64,000 bases of DNA from Notamacropus eugenii (Eukaryota > Chordata > Mammalia > Diprotodontia > Macropodidae): assembly GCF_028372415.1 (NCBI RefSeq), contig NC_092874.1, positions 336,368,651 through 336,432,650 of the forward strand, given 5' to 3'. Positions 1-11,089 of this stretch are shown here, piece by piece; the stretch's first letter is position 1, and each line of letters begins with the position of its first letter. The notes beneath the pieces are model-generated. The model saw nothing but the letters and a program-made list of their open reading frames with translations, searched no databases and was not told the origin of the DNA. Made by a program: the position numbers and the translations under genes.

Positions 1-229
1 GGATAAGGGCTGCTAGGTGGTACTGTGCATAGAGTGCCAGGCCTGGAGTCAGGAAGACCTGAGTTCAAATCCAACTTCAGATACTTACTAGCTGTGTGAC
101 TCTGGGCAAGTCATTTAACTCTGCTTGCCTCAGTTTCCTCATCTGTAAAATGAGCTACAAAAGGAATTTCCAAGAAAGCCCCAAAGGAGTCACAGAATGA
201 GACATGACTGAAAATGACTAAACAACAAG
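1..229 (+). repeat. tRNA-derived marsupial SINE
   Basis: Head with a tRNA-like B-box region (GAGTTCAAATCC), then the CORE/MIR-like segment (CTGTGTGACTCTGGGCAAGTCA, TCCTCATCTGTAAAATGAG) and a tail ending in GACTAAACAACAA. The same family recurs at least seven more times in this window on both strands. The 5' end may be cut by the window edge. Confidence 0.85.
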
Positions 230-1204
230 GGAACAAGGAATTTGAGAGTAGAGGAGTTTTTTCAAGTCACCACTTAAGTGCCAACTTCTACATGTAGCTT
301 TTCCTACTCACCATAAATGAATACTATGATCTCTTATCAACTGCAACAAATTACCTTGTATTTATTTTGTATATGCCCCACTTTGTTTCTGTCTCTGTCT
401 CTCTTTCTGTTTGTCCTCTAAAAATAGAACTGCCAATAATTTTGTGACTTAACTTGGTGATAATTCCATCCCTCAAAAAGGGAAGGAAAAAATAAGGAGA
501 AATTCGCATATAAATCTGATTCTTACTAACAAACAGAGCTTGCTGGAGTGAAAATGATGGGGATTCTGAGAGGAAGAAATCATTCCCTCTTACAGTTTGT
601 GATAGAACAGAAGAGGAAATCTGAACATAGTCCTACTCTGACAGTAATCCTAGACTTTGGGAAAACATTTCAAATGATTCAGAGGTAAGATGGGTAGGAT
701 CCCATGGGATGACTTGCTTACAGGGGAAGTGAGTCTAGGAAGAATGGGGATGCTTAGGAATGAAATTCTGAAAACACAAGGAAAACAATTCCAATGAGAA
801 GAAAAAATGAGATTTGTCTGAAGAGATTGATATGAATGCACCGGAAACTTATCAGCTAATTTGCATTTTAAAAAGAATCATCCAGTAACCAAGGATGAAT
901 GAGCATGACCCAGTTTTGTTAAAATGTTGTCAAGAGTGTAAATTTCAGAATAAGCTAAAAGAGGATTTTTAAAAAATTATATTGGGGGGAAAAGGAGGGT
1001 CCAAGGAGAAATAGCATCTTTGCTTGGGGTGGTGGTGATGGTAATAGCTGAACAAAGCAAAAAGAGGAGTTGCTCAATTCTGATTTCATTTCTGTTTTCT
1101 CTGCCACAGAGGAGGATGTTTGCACCAGAAACAACTGATGAAAAATGACTAGTAGAGAGTAAGGTAAGTAAAGAGGGAGTAAAGTAAGGAGGTAAGTAAA
1201 GATG
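230..1204. other. Intergenic, no gene recognised
   Basis: No host exon is recognisable. The stretch at about 560-860 may be further diverged CR1/L3-type LINE sequence leading into the relic that follows, but I could not support this by a clear motif. Confidence 0.4.
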
Positions 1205-2250
1205 TAGAAATAGAGCTGCCTTCGATGAATTCCAGGCACCTGGCCCAGATGAACTACATTTGTCAGGCCTAAAAGATCTGGCAGGTGTGATCAATAAACC
1301 CACTGTAGCTAGTATTTGAAAGATCAAGGAAAACAAAAGAGGTAACACAAGATAGGAGAAGGGCAAATGTTGTTCCAATTTTGTTTAAAAAAAAAAGTTG
1401 GCATGGGGAGACTAGAGCTACAACATAGACCAGTTAACTTGACTTTGATTCCTGGGGAAACTTTCAAATGAGTAATTGAAGAGATGCATGGTGAACTTCC
1501 AAAAAAAGAAATGGTGATATTTAAGAAGCGATTTCACCAGACGAGCCTCATTTCCATTTTTGATTGGATTACTAAACATGAATATGAAAAGACTATGATG
1601 GATATGGTTTACCTAGATTTTAGCAAAGTTTTTAATGAAGTATTTCACACTGTTCTTGTGGAGAAGATGGCTAGATATGGATTACATAATAGTAGTATAA
1701 CATGGATTCAGAGAGGGTTGGCTAGCTAGTAGTCTCAAAGGGTAATTGTTAATGATTCAATGTCAATACGGCATGAGGTATCCCGGGGACCATTCCAGAG
1801 CATTGTATTTGGCCTTGTGCTGGTTCACATGGAACATATCCACTCAGTGACCTGGATAAAAGTATGGATGGCATACTCATCGGGTAGCTAACGTAATAGA
1901 TGAAAGTTAGAATCCAAAAATATCTCAACAGGCCAGAACATTGGGCTGAATCTAATAAGATGAAATTTGATAGAGATAAAAGTAACTTTGGGGGGGGGAA
2001 GGTAAATACAAGATGGCTGATCACCATGTTGTGGCCAAAAAAATTAATGCGATTTTTGGTTCAATGAAGGAACAAAAAGCTTTTAGGAATAGGGAGGTGG
2101 TAATCTTACTGTTTTCTGCCCTTGTCAGACTTCTGCTAGAATATCATGTTCATTCCTGGATGCTGGAGAGTATCGAAGGGAGGGCATCCAGCATGTTGAC
2201 GAGCATTGCAGGTATGTCACATGGGTACTTGAAGGAATTGAGGGTATGAG
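1205..2250 (+). repeat. CR1/L3-type LINE reverse-transcriptase relic
   Basis: Decayed + strand pieces translate to typical CR1/L3 reverse-transcriptase blocks: APGPDELHLSGLKDL near 1230-1280, a degraded NYRPVSLT-like block near 1425, and VYLDFSKVFNEVFH followed by LVEKMARYGL near 1605-1690. Frameshifts and stops separate the blocks, so it is a dead fossil. The short open stretches at 1484-1729 and 2013-2249 are parts of this relic, not genes. Confidence 0.75.
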
Positions 2251-2339
2251 GATATATCCTGGAGAAGAGGGCGGGGAGAGGGAGGGATGATAATTGTCTA
2301 ATGGAGGAGGGATTATATTAAACTTCTTGTTTCATTTGG

Positions 2340-2906
2340 CCAGTCAATAAATATTTATTAAACACTTACTATATGCCAGATGCTGTACTAAGCACAAGGG
2401 ATATTAAAAAAAAAAAGTCAGAAGACAGTCCTTGCCCTCAGGGAGCTCACAAACTAATGGGAGAGGGGAAGAAAACAAGCACACAAATATGTACAAGCAA
2501 GCTACATACTGTATAAATGGGAAATAAGATAGGGAAGTCATTAGAATTAAGAGGGATTGGTAAGAAAAGATTTCCTGTAGCAGATGGGACTTTAGTTGGG
2601 ACTTGAAGAAAGCCAAGCAATCCAGTAGGCAGAGATGAGGAGGGAGAGAGCTCTAGGCATGAGGGACAGTCGGACAAAATGCCTGAAACCAAGAGTTGGA
2701 GTGTCTTCTTTGTGGAATGGCAAAGACAATGCTGTTACTGGATGGATGTAAGAAGTGTAAGAAGGCTGAAAAGGTGAGAGGGTAGGATTGCTAGGTTTTA
2801 AAGGGCTTTGAATACCAAACAGGAGATTATATTTGATTCTGGAAATGATAGGGAATTTCCTGAGTAGGGGGTAGGAAAACTACTTTCATGGTTGAACGGA
2901 GGATGG
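2340..2906 (-). repeat. L2 LINE, 3' portion (interrupted copy, part 1)
   Basis: Reads on the minus strand as the L2 3' end: the terminal TTTATTGACTGG-like block, the 'gagctccctgagggcaaggactgt' type region and the CAGCTAAAATCCCA-like segment are recognisable in reverse complement. The copy breaks off at GAGGATGG near 2906 and resumes at 4614 with ATTGGAGTGGGC, so a later insertion split it. Confidence 0.75.
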
Positions 2907-3302
2907 CTTTGTTGGGGTTTCATGATGTGATGTGGTGGAACTGTCTCAAAAAATTCAGAGTCAGACCACCTCTGATCCAAGTATAGGTATTTGTTGAGAT
3001 TGACGCCTCTCAGGAAGTGGGCTAAGTTCCAAGAGGGACCAGCAGCTTCAGAGAAAGCAAGATAGATTTTTATAGGGTAAAGATGCAATTATATAACAGA
3101 AATTATGGATATTAAAAAAGTGACAGGGGTTTGTTAAGGGATTAGGTAATAGGGGATGGGTCCCAGCTACAGTGGAACTGTGCATGCGATTACCTACAAT
3201 GCATACAGAAAAACACTTTTGGGGGGGTATGCATGTATGATAATGATATTATAATAAGCCTCTCTACAATATATGTTCACTCTAGGTCAGTTCTTTACTA
3301 TT

Positions 3303-3535
3303 ACTGTGCAGGTCTGTCTGTGTTCATCCTTCATTTTCAAAGAAGACCATGCCATCAGAGAAATGATGACATGACTTGCACTTGACTTTGTTTTGAGTGA
3401 GGGAGGACTGTGCAGGTCACCAGCCTCACTTCTCCTCCAGAGCCATCTGAATCCAGTGACCAGATATTCATCAGGATGACTGGAGATGGCCCAGGATGCA
3501 ATGGGAGTCTCTGGCCTTCTCAGTTACTCACTTAA
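3303..3535 (-). repeat. RTE-tailed SINE
   Basis: Shares long blocks (GACCATGCCATCAGAGAAAT, CACTTGACTTTGTTTTGAGT, CATCAGGATGACTGGAGATG) with copies at 44512-44690 and 54513-54718, and in reverse complement with 33805, 40985 and 45177. It is the 3' module that elsewhere in this window is fused to a tRNA-like head. Confidence 0.7.
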
Positions 3536-3724
3536 AGGGAGGTAATGCCCATTGAGTAAGTAGGCCTCTTAAAGAAGCAGTCAGGGAATGTTCCTTTTGA
3601 TGAACAAAAGAAAAATTAATAAATCAACAGAAACTGTTAGTAGTGATAATCACTGTAAGGCAGCCATGAAGTGGAGCTTGGGCAGGGATCTATGGTTGTC
3701 CAGCCCATGGGTTTAAGGTTTTGG

Positions 3725-3979
3725 GGGAAGGAAGGAAGGAAGGAAAGAAGGAAGGAAGGAAGGAAGGAAGGAAGGAAGGAAGGAAGGAAGGAAGGAAGGA
3801 AGGAAGGAGGGAAGGAGGGAGGAAAGGAAGGAAGGAAGGAAGGAGGGAAGGAGGGAGGGAAGGAGGGAGGAAAGGAAGGAAGGAAGGAAGGAGGGAAGGA
3901 GGGAGGAAAGGAAGGAAGGAAGAAAGGAAGGAAGGAAGGAAGGAAGGAAGGAAGGAAGGAAGGAAGGAAGGAAGGAAGG
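3725..3979. repeat. (GGAA)n microsatellite
   Basis: About 255 bp of near-perfect GGAA with GGGA interruptions. The runs of Lys-Glu-Gly-Arg or Leu-Pro-Ser codons open on both strands here are low-complexity artefacts. Confidence 0.95.
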
Positions 3980-4049
3980 GGAAAGGGAGACAGAAGGGAG
4001 AGGATGAGCTGGGTTACTCAGCTTGAGAAGTTCCCTCAGGCAGCTTGGT

Positions 4050-4162
4050 CTATACACATTGAGACTTGCTATCACAGGTTCTTTGATCTGCTCCTCTAAA
4101 AGGAAAGGCAACTTTTGAGGAGTAAACAATCACTTCAATCAAGCACATGTTTCATGGTGAGT
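4050..4162. repeat. Fragment of a recurrent ~600-bp repeat (see 5740)
   Basis: Matches the beginning of the repeats at 5740 and 28705 (ATCACAGGTTCTTTGATCTG, AAAAGGAAAGGCA, TTTTGAGGAGT). Truncated after about 110 bp. Confidence 0.65.
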
Positions 4163-4613
4163 AGACTGTGCAGGTGCCTACTTAGGGAAAGTCCCTTCTA
4201 TTGTTTTGGGGTCCACATCCTGCTTGGGCATCCTGATGGTGCTGCTTTCTGACTGGCTGACTATTGTGATCCTGCTTAGGACTAGATGGATGTGGTTGTG
4301 GTTGATGGCAGGGACACATCTGCTGTTTCTGTGGGAAATATGAGAAATGGGTCTGGGGACGGTGGCTAGCTAGAGGCAATGTCTGGAATCCTATACATGG
4401 ACATGTCTGCTCTTCTGTGAGAAAAATGAGTTCATGGACACACCTGTTGTTCTAGTGAACAGTGAGGTATATATGGAGAAATTAGGATATTGAGTGTATG
4501 TCTGTGTGTGGCAGGATGAGTGGCTAGGTAGGGGCAGTGGGCCTGCAGTTCAGTGGGGCCTATGAAGAAGTTAGAATACTGGGGCTGGGGGTAGCTTTAT
4601 TAGAATTCCATCA

Positions 4614-5045
4614 GATTGGAGTGGGCAGGGACTTGAAGCAGCCAGACCCACCAGCGGGCTACTGCAATAGTCCAGGCATGAGGTGATGGCCTATACCTGG
4701 GTGGTGGCAGTGTCAGAGAAGAGAACTGGCTGGATATTCAAGGGATGTTGTGAGTATTGGCAACAGATTGGATACAGGGAGTGAGAGATAGTGAGGAGTT
4801 GAAGATAACATCTAGGGCACAAGCCTGAGGTACTGGGAAGATAGGGGTGCCTTTGTTGGGAGCTGATGAGATAACCAAGTTAAGTAGTATAGAGGGAGCA
4901 GAAAAGAGGACCCAGGGGAGAGGCCTATGGGACATACCTATGATTAGCCAGTGTGACCTGGATAAGGATCAGGTAAAGGAGACTGATAAGGAATGGTCAT
5001 ATGAGTAGTTAGAGAACCAGGAGAGAGTTGTATCCTGAAAACCTA
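4614..5045 (-). repeat. L2 LINE (interrupted copy, part 2)
   Basis: Continues the L2 that stops at 2906: the reverse complement contains L2 ORF2 codons around 'ctattgcaatagcc' and 'ggagtcatcttcaactc'-type blocks, here as GGCTACTGCAATAGTCCAGG and the TGAGGAGTTGAAGATAACAT segment. Heavily mutated, no open frame. Confidence 0.7.
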
Positions 5046-5050
5046 GATGA

Positions 5051-5285
5051 AGGGGTGGGAGACTATGGCCTTGAGGCCGCATGTGACCCACTAGGTCCTC
5101 AAGTGAGGTCCTTTGACTGAATCCAAGCTTCACAAAACAAATCCTTTCATTAAAGAGAATCCTTATTAAGGAAAATCTTTTTATTAAGGAGATTTGTTCT
5201 GTGAAATTTAGATTTAGTCAAAGGGTCTAATTTGAGGACCTAGAGGGTCACATGTGGCCTTAAGGCCACAGGTTCCCTACCCCTG
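5051..5285. mobile_element. Palindromic hAT-like MITE
   Basis: The two arms are inverted copies of one another: AGGGGTGGGAGACTATGGCC and GGACCTAGAGGGTCACATGT... at one side against GGTCACATGTGGCCTTAAGG and TTCCCTACCCCTG at the other. The CAGGGGTGGGGAAC-like terminus is typical of hAT (Charlie-type) non-autonomous elements. A second copy lies at 30449-30643. A clean 8-bp duplication was not found. Confidence 0.6.
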
Positions 5286-5499
5286 AAGAGAAAAGAGTAT
5301 CAAGGAGGAGTGATCTATGTGTCAAAGACTGCAGAGAAGTCAAGGACAATGAGGATTGAGAAAACGTCACAAGGTTTGGCAACTATGAGATCATTGGGAA
5401 CTCTGGAGAGAGCAGTTTCAGTGAAAAAATTTTCTCTCAGAGAGATAGAATTGGAAGCAATGGATAAAAGCTGCAAAAAGATGGATTTAGGTTTGTTCT

Positions 5500-5695
5500 C
5501 AGGAAAAGCTTCCTAACAGCTTAAGTGATCCAAAAGTAGAATGAGATGCTGGATTCCACCTCTTCAAACAGAGGCTAGACAACTACTTGTCAGGTATTTC
5601 GTAGTGGAGATTCCTTTCATGTTTGGGTCAGAGTAGGTGACCATTTGAGGTTTCTTCTCACTCTTAAATTCTGTGATTCTGTAAAACCTGACTCA
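5500..5695 (+). repeat. CR1/L3 LINE 3' end
   Basis: Carries the conserved CR1/L3 3' blocks AAAGCTTCCTAACAG, AACAGAGGCTAGACAACTAC, TTGTCAGGTATT and the terminal ATTCTGTGATTCTGT octamer-like repeat. Confidence 0.75.
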
Positions 5696-5739
5696 ATATG
5701 ACAGTTAAAAACTTGAAATCCAAATGAGGAGGTAACAAT

Positions 5740-6330
5740 AAGCACCCCGACATACACATTGGGGTCTGCCATCACAGGTTCTTTGATCTGCATTCATAAA
5801 AGGAAAGGCACCTTTTGAGGGGTTAACACATGTATCATTCAGTTAGTTCAGAGGAAAAAGTCACCATCCTGAACTTTAGAAAAAATACAGAGAAATTTAA
5901 ATCAGAAGACAGAGCTTCCAAACTGTCTAACAGCAAGTAATACATACATCACAATTCAACAGACAGGTCCAACTGTCTGACCATAGTTACCAGAGAGGGA
6001 AGCACCAACATCTGGGTTTTCAAAGCCAGGGGGCTGCTTAGCAGCTTCCCAGAGTCTCATCTGGCACACAAACCTTCTTCCAAAAACTAAGGTCCAAAGT
6101 AAAATTGCACCTCAGAGTCTTTATATACTTTAAGAGCTGGAGGGCATCACATCTCTTTTGAACCAGTGCCTCATTAACAAAAGGTGTGGACCTTCCTACA
6201 AATCTTCCCAGGCCCAAGAATGGGTGGGAAAGCTCCTCCTTAATCACATTATTCGGAGGCATTATACTTCTTTGTATAAACAAAAACAGCAAAAGATCCT
6301 ACTTTGCTTACCCTCACAAAAAGTAATCCC
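5740..6330. repeat. Recurrent ~600-bp LTR-like repeat, copy 1
   Basis: Aligns by eye over its whole length with 28705-29325 and, for its first 110 bp, with 4050-4162. It starts ATAAGCACCCCGACATACAC and ends TTGCTTACCCTCACA. In reverse complement it would begin TGTGAGGGTAAGC, which suggests an LTR lying on the minus strand, but the other end is not a clear CA. The short open frames inside are not conserved between copies. Confidence 0.5.
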
Positions 6331-6758
6331 TCTCACTATAAAATGGTATCCTTAAATTGGGCAGAACCAGTGTGTGTTCTAGAGTCTGAAAAGAGGGGTT
6401 TTTTTTGAGTGATCCTCATAATTTTAAAGTGATTAAAAAAACTAATTGCTATTGTATTTTTTTGTAAATTTACAACACATTGTCCTCATTTGCATTAAAA
6501 TTTTGTCATTCATTATGTATCTTGGGAAGAGAAGGTATCTGAATCTTCCAAAGCTTTCTACCCTCCAATATGAAAACATGGGAAACATAACAATCTGGTA
6601 TTTTGATTTGTAAGAAACAAAACAAAAGATTGATTAAGAGGAACTGATTCTCATCTGAACAACTGAGGCATAACTAAATGTGTGGGCAGATATTTGAATC
6701 ACTTTTCAAGTTTCCATTGAGGGTTAGGTTCTGCCCAGCCAGGGACACCAAAAACTGT
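6331..6758. other. Intergenic, AT-rich, nothing recognised
   Basis: No exon, RNA gene or repeat that I recognise. Confidence 0.4.
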
Positions 6759-7335
6759 TGCAGTTTCACCATGTGTTTTGGTGGAACCATCTCAAGTAAG
6801 TCAGTCAGACCCCCTCTAATCCAAGTAGAGGCATTTATTGAGATTGACGCCTCTCATGAAGCAGGCTAAGTTACAAGGGGAACCAGCAACGTTAGAGAAA
6901 GCAAAATGGATTTTTATAGGATAAAGATGCAATTACATGACAGAAATTATGAATATTAAAAGGACTGGAAGGGTTTGTTCAGGGATTAGGTAATAGGGAA
7001 AGGTCTCTTAGATGGTTTGATGGTTAAGCATTCTGGTCATATTGCCCTCTAGTTGGCTAGCTGTTGTGGTCCTGTCTAGTCAAGATGAATAGTTAGGTAT
7101 TGTGATCCCGTCTTGGGCTAAATGGATTATGTGTAATTATGGTTGAGTACAAGAACACACCTGCTCAAATATGTGAATTGGATCTGAGGGCAGTGCTTAG
7201 CTAGGGGTAGTGACTATATTGAGTCTGGGGGCCTGAAGGATTGTGCGGTTAAATCAGGACTTGCCTGCTGTTCAGTGGGGCCCATAAGGAAGTTAGAACA
7301 TTGGGGTTAGGGGCAGCCTTATTAGGATTCCATCA
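6759..7335. mobile_element. Solo LTR-like element (copy B)
   Basis: A 577-bp unit that begins TGCAGTTTCACCATG and ends TAGGATTCCATCA. It matches copies A (2913-4613) and C (47554-48686) along its length, for example AGATTGACGCCTCTCATGAA, GGATTTTTATAGG and GTTAGGTATTGTG. It lacks the internal insertions seen in A and C, so it gives the cleanest view of the unit. Confidence 0.6.
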
Positions 7336-7504
7336 GTTTCTATTTCAGAATTTTTCCTTAAGGTGAACTCCAGGACTGATTTTCTGTTTTCTTCTGTTTG
7401 TAAAGGTTATCCTCCTCATTCCAACTGCACTATTCAGCCCTTTTAGAAAATAGCTTCCTGTTTAAGGAATGGAAGAGTATATCACAAAAAATTTTTTTGC
7501 CTAC

Positions 7505-7705
7505 CATTGGGGAACAAGGGGTCAAAGGTTTATTGTCAGAGGAGTTCAATTCAAATTTCAGTCTAGTATTTCATATCAATGTGACTTTAAGCAAGTCACT
7601 TTATTACTCTGGGCCTCCATTTCCTCATGTGAAAAATAAAGGAGGTGGATTTGATGATTTTTTAATTCCCTCTCCAGTTCTAATGCTATGATTCTATGGT
7701 GCTAT
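7505..7705 (+). repeat. MIR-like SINE
   Basis: Contains the MIR core AATGTGACTTTAAGCAAGTCAC, then GGGCCTCCATTTCCTCATGTG and the terminal CCAGTTCTAATGCTATGATTCTATG. Confidence 0.75.
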
Positions 7706-8192
7706 GACCTTTCAGATGCTTTCAAAGTGAAGATGAGGGGTCTATACCAGGGCTATGCTGGAGCCAGCTGAACCATTGATTGTTAAATTTTCAGTGTGAG
7801 CACATACATCTTGAAAATGCAAATATTGCAAATCGGGGCTTGGTTTTATTGTTTTGATTGCCTTGATTTAAAAAGTGATGGAGAAAATATTAATGCAAAT
7901 TAAATTTAAAGTATATATTGGTTAAATTTCTTTTCTCTGAGAGTGGGTTGTTAAACATTTATCAATACACATCTGCTTCTCCTCATCCCCCCAACATCTC
8001 AGAAATAAAGATTTTTATGTTACTTGAAACAGTAGTTTGGGGCTTCTGACATAATCTGGAAGAATACATGAAGTGGTCCATTATTGGGACTGAAAATGGA
8101 AGTCTGAAGAAAGATAAGACCAGCCATTTAATGCTGAAAGCACTTATTTGCTGTATTTAAGGGAGAGCTATGTAGCCTAACTAGAAATTCTC
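7706..8192. other. Intergenic, nothing recognised
   Basis: No coding or RNA feature seen. Confidence 0.4.
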
Positions 8193-8199
8193 AAGGTTG

Positions 8200-8488
8200 T
8201 TGGTTGTGGTGGTGGTGCCTACCTATAGTCCTTGCTATTGCGATGACTGAGGTTAGAGGTTCTGTTGAGCTCAGGAGTTCTGAGTTTCAGTGGGTTAAAC
8301 CAACTGAGTGGCTGCACTAAATTTGGCATTAATAGAGTTAACCCCTGGGAATGAGGGGACAATAAGTTGCCTAAGGGGACAGGGGATGAACTGTCCTAGG
8401 TGGAAAAACAGAGCAGGTCAAAGCTCCAATGTTGGGTCATACTGGGTCTGTGACTTTCCAGCCAGGGAATAATTAGGTGAATCAGTTT
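8200..8488 (+). pseudogene. 7SL (SRP) RNA pseudogene
   Basis: Full-length-looking, diverged copy of the signal-recognition-particle RNA. It starts GGTTGTGGTGGTGGTGCCTA (Alu-domain head), has GAGCTCAGGAGTTCTGAG, then the S-domain landmarks GCACTAAATTTGGCATTAAT, GGTTGCC-like AAGTTGCCTAAGG and the strongly conserved AACAGAGCAGGTCAAAGCTC. It ends in an A-rich tail (AAAACAAAATAAAAC), as expected of a retrocopy. Many substitutions in paired regions argue against a working SRP RNA. Confidence 0.85.
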
Positions 8489-9229
8489 CCAAAACAAAAT
8501 AAAACTAAAAACAAACAACACCGTTCCCCGCCCCCCCCCTCCCCCAATCAAGAACCTAGGATTAGGTGAACCAAGGTAGGTAGGGTCAACAAAACAAGTA
8601 TAGGAAGGTAACACTAGCCTCCCACCCCTAACCTTTCCCTCAATTAGGATAGTAGTTTATACTTTGATACTAGGGCAGCAGCAGCAGATACTTCCAAAAT
8701 AGAATAGGACAGGGAAAGGATACAACTAGGGATGTCTTCAGGGTCTTAGGTTCAATGGTCTTTAGGCCATGGCAGAAGGAGGAGGAAGAGGACCATGATG
8801 GTCTAAACCTTTTAGGATCTGAACAGGTTATGCCAAACTCTTGTGATGCCTGTCACTGCTACCTTCATTGAGGTAACTCAGAGGTGCTAAAGAGAGTCAG
8901 GTGTTTTAGAAGGTGAGACAGGGTCTTGCTCAGGTAGTCTGATCAGCTTCCCTCTTCTAATATCTCAGGCAGGAAGGCACAAATCATTGAGATTGCATGG
9001 AAAGTCAACGCTTCCAGCATGGAAGCTTCTTACCAGATTCCAGGAAAAGGAGACTCTAGACCAGTATATTGTAAGAAAGAGTGGACACTCACTCCATCCC
9101 CAAAACACAAAGAACTAGAGGTTTTTCTGGACTTGAATATTAGAGCACTTCAAGGTTACAAAAAGTAACGCAGACACAGAATGTTATAAAATATTAAAAC
9201 TAGAAGGGATCTTCCAAAATGCCCATTCA
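8489..9229. other. Intergenic, nothing recognised
   Basis: A C-rich run at about 8529-8545 is a local homopolymer. No other feature supported. Confidence 0.4.
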
Positions 9230-9345
9230 CATAGGGGTAGTGTGGTTTAGTGAACAGTTCTCTGGACTCAGAGTAAGGAAAGTTGGGGGTTAGAATCCTG
9301 CCTCTGATACTTTCTGTGGGACCCTGAATCATTGAATCTCCCTGT
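9230..9345 (+). repeat. MIR-like SINE fragment
   Basis: GTGTGGTTTAGTGAACAGTTCTCTGGACTC followed by GGTTAGAATCCTGCCTCTGA is the MIR left half; the core is truncated. Confidence 0.65.
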
Positions 9346-9354
9346 TCTTCAAAT

Positions 9355-9510
9355 ACAACACTCCAAGCATTTTCCCTGGCTGTCCCTGAGTCCGGGGCTC
9401 TCTCCCTCCTTTTCTCTGTCTCCTGGCTTCCTTGGCTTCCTTCAAGTCTTCCCTCTGTTGATTATTAGTGTCTTCCCTCTGTTGATTATTTTCAATTTAT
9501 CCTATATATA
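9355..9510 (+). repeat. L2 LINE fragment
   Basis: Contains the L2 3' region CATTTTCCCTGGCTGTCCCT, CTCCTGGCTTCCTTGGCTTC and TTCCCTCTGTTGATTATT. The TTCCCTCTGTTGATTATT block occurs twice in tandem. Confidence 0.7.
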
Positions 9511-9634
9511 CGATAAATTAAAACTTCCCAGGCGAGGAATGGGTGGACAAGAAGAGTTTGTTCCAATGACCATGAAGTCTGAAGAAAGTGCTATGGGATG
9601 AGTAAAGCCTGGTCAGACATCCAAGATACCAAGG

Positions 9635-9758
9635 TCATCCACTGCATTCCGAGTCATCTCCAGTTGTCTTGATTTCTGTCTTGCCACTAGACTTTGATGA
9701 CTCTGAAAGAGACAATAAGGTTGACAACTTTTTGCAACTCTGCCTCACATCCAATTCA
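9635..9758 (+). repeat. RTE-tailed SINE fragment
   Basis: Diverged copy of the module at 45177-45355: GAGTCATCTCCAGTTGTCTTGAT, GACTTTGATGACTCTG and GGTTGACAACTTTTTGCA. Confidence 0.55.
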
Positions 9759-9884
9759 TGTCCAAGGATTTAAAAAAAAAAACAAACCCAGACCAAAAAA
9801 CCAAGGATAAAAAAAAAAATTCATGTGCAAATTGTCACCCTGTGATGTCAAAATGAAGGAGAAGTGTTTGTGCATAGTTATATG

Positions 9885-10003
9885 CATTTTGTCTATGAGC
9901 TCCTTGAGAGCAAGTACTGACGTTTGCATTTCTTTTGTGTCCCTTGTGCTTAACATGTGCCTGGGGCATAGTAGGCACTTAAGAAATGCTACTTGATTGA
10001 CTG
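9885..10003 (+). repeat. L2 LINE 3' terminus
   Basis: Typical L2 end: GAGCTCCTTGAGAGCAAGTA, CTTGTGCTTAACATGTGCCTG, GCATAGTAGGCACTTAAGAA and TTGATTGACTGAC. Confidence 0.8.
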
Positions 10004-11085
10004 ACAAACTACATGACCCTTTTCCTTATTTCTAAAGAACATAATGACCTCTATGATCCTTTTCTAAGTCAATGTTCCAATGATCTTCTCCAGATAAAAA
10101 ACCAAAACCAGAGAAAAAGTGAGTTGTCCAAGACAACACATTTAGGATCTAGATGGCACTTTCTCTTATTTAATAATATAATAGAATTATCATCTAGACT
10201 AGATGGTCTCTAAGTTTCTTTCTAACTCTAAAATGATCTTAAGAAACAATCTGCTTTCCTTCCATATTGGGGATGAGTATTTACTATCTACATAGCATAT
10301 ATTAGATTTGAGGAACTTGAATTAAGAGAGTGTTTTCAACAGGGTGTACAATGTAGGTACTATCCTCATTTTTGAGGGCTTTCCCTTTTCATTAGAAGTC
10401 TGGGCTAGATCAACCCTGTCTACAACCCCAGGAACGGTATGGAAGGTGGTGATCATTTCATGTTATGAGGAAGCATTGTCCAATACAGATGATTTAAAGC
10501 AATAGCATCAAACATATTGAATTGCAGCCAAAGGAAATGTTTCTATCTCCTATTGGTTCAGGGTATCGGTCTTGAAGTTCTCTAACTATAAGTTGAAGAT
10601 GTCATCCTGCTTTCCAATTCTACAGTCCTTTGTTCTACATAGATTAAAAGCGTATGAGAAGACAATTGTGCTAATGCTAATGCTAAAAGACAAATATGTT
10701 GTTCTTCTTCTTGGAAACTGGTGTCTGAACTCTCTGATCAATTATTAGACGTTACAAATGTCTCAGTTTTGTTCATAAAGTAGTAATTATAGGCCCTGTG
10801 GAAAGGATGTTGGCTCTCACCTCAGTTTGCCAATATAAATGCAATCTCTAGTATGGTTAGCATCCCAAGCGAAGCTATCATTTTAACCTGAAGTAACAAT
10901 GCATCTCTGTTTCTCAGAAAAAGTACAGAATGTACATACTTTGATCTTCCCTCAGTGGGAGAGGTGTGCATCCCAGGAATCTCTCTGTCTTCCCCCAATA
11001 TTATTAAGCTGATTTTGTACATGAATATTTTACATTCATAGGTAACCAAGGAGAAGACTATACTCTTTTTTTATATTTTGATATA
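10004..11085. other. Intergenic, nothing recognised
   Basis: AT-rich with short unsupported open frames only. Confidence 0.4.
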
Positions 11086-11089
11086 GGAC

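Larger units (their letters stand above)
2913..4613. mobile_element. LTR-like insertion (copy A), compound
   Basis: Begins TGGGGTTTCATGATG and ends GAATTCCATCA, matching the ends of two other copies in this window (6759-7335 and 47554-48686). It sits inside an L2, whose halves abut it on each side. It carries an RTE-type SINE (3303-3535), a long GGAA tract and a fragment of the repeat seen again at 5740-6330. TG..CA termini fit an LTR; no clear target-site duplication was seen and orientation is undecided. Confidence 0.55.

Noticed and set aside
1484-1729. 81-codon open frame with reverse-transcriptase-like DFSKVFNEV
   Set aside because: A single surviving block of a dead CR1/L3 element; flanking blocks are in other frames with stops.
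3671-4129. Lys/Glu/Gly-rich or Leu/Pro/Ser-rich open frames on both strands
   Set aside because: Pure translation of the GGAA microsatellite; the same applies at 16529-16819, 29446-29742 and 59918-60248.
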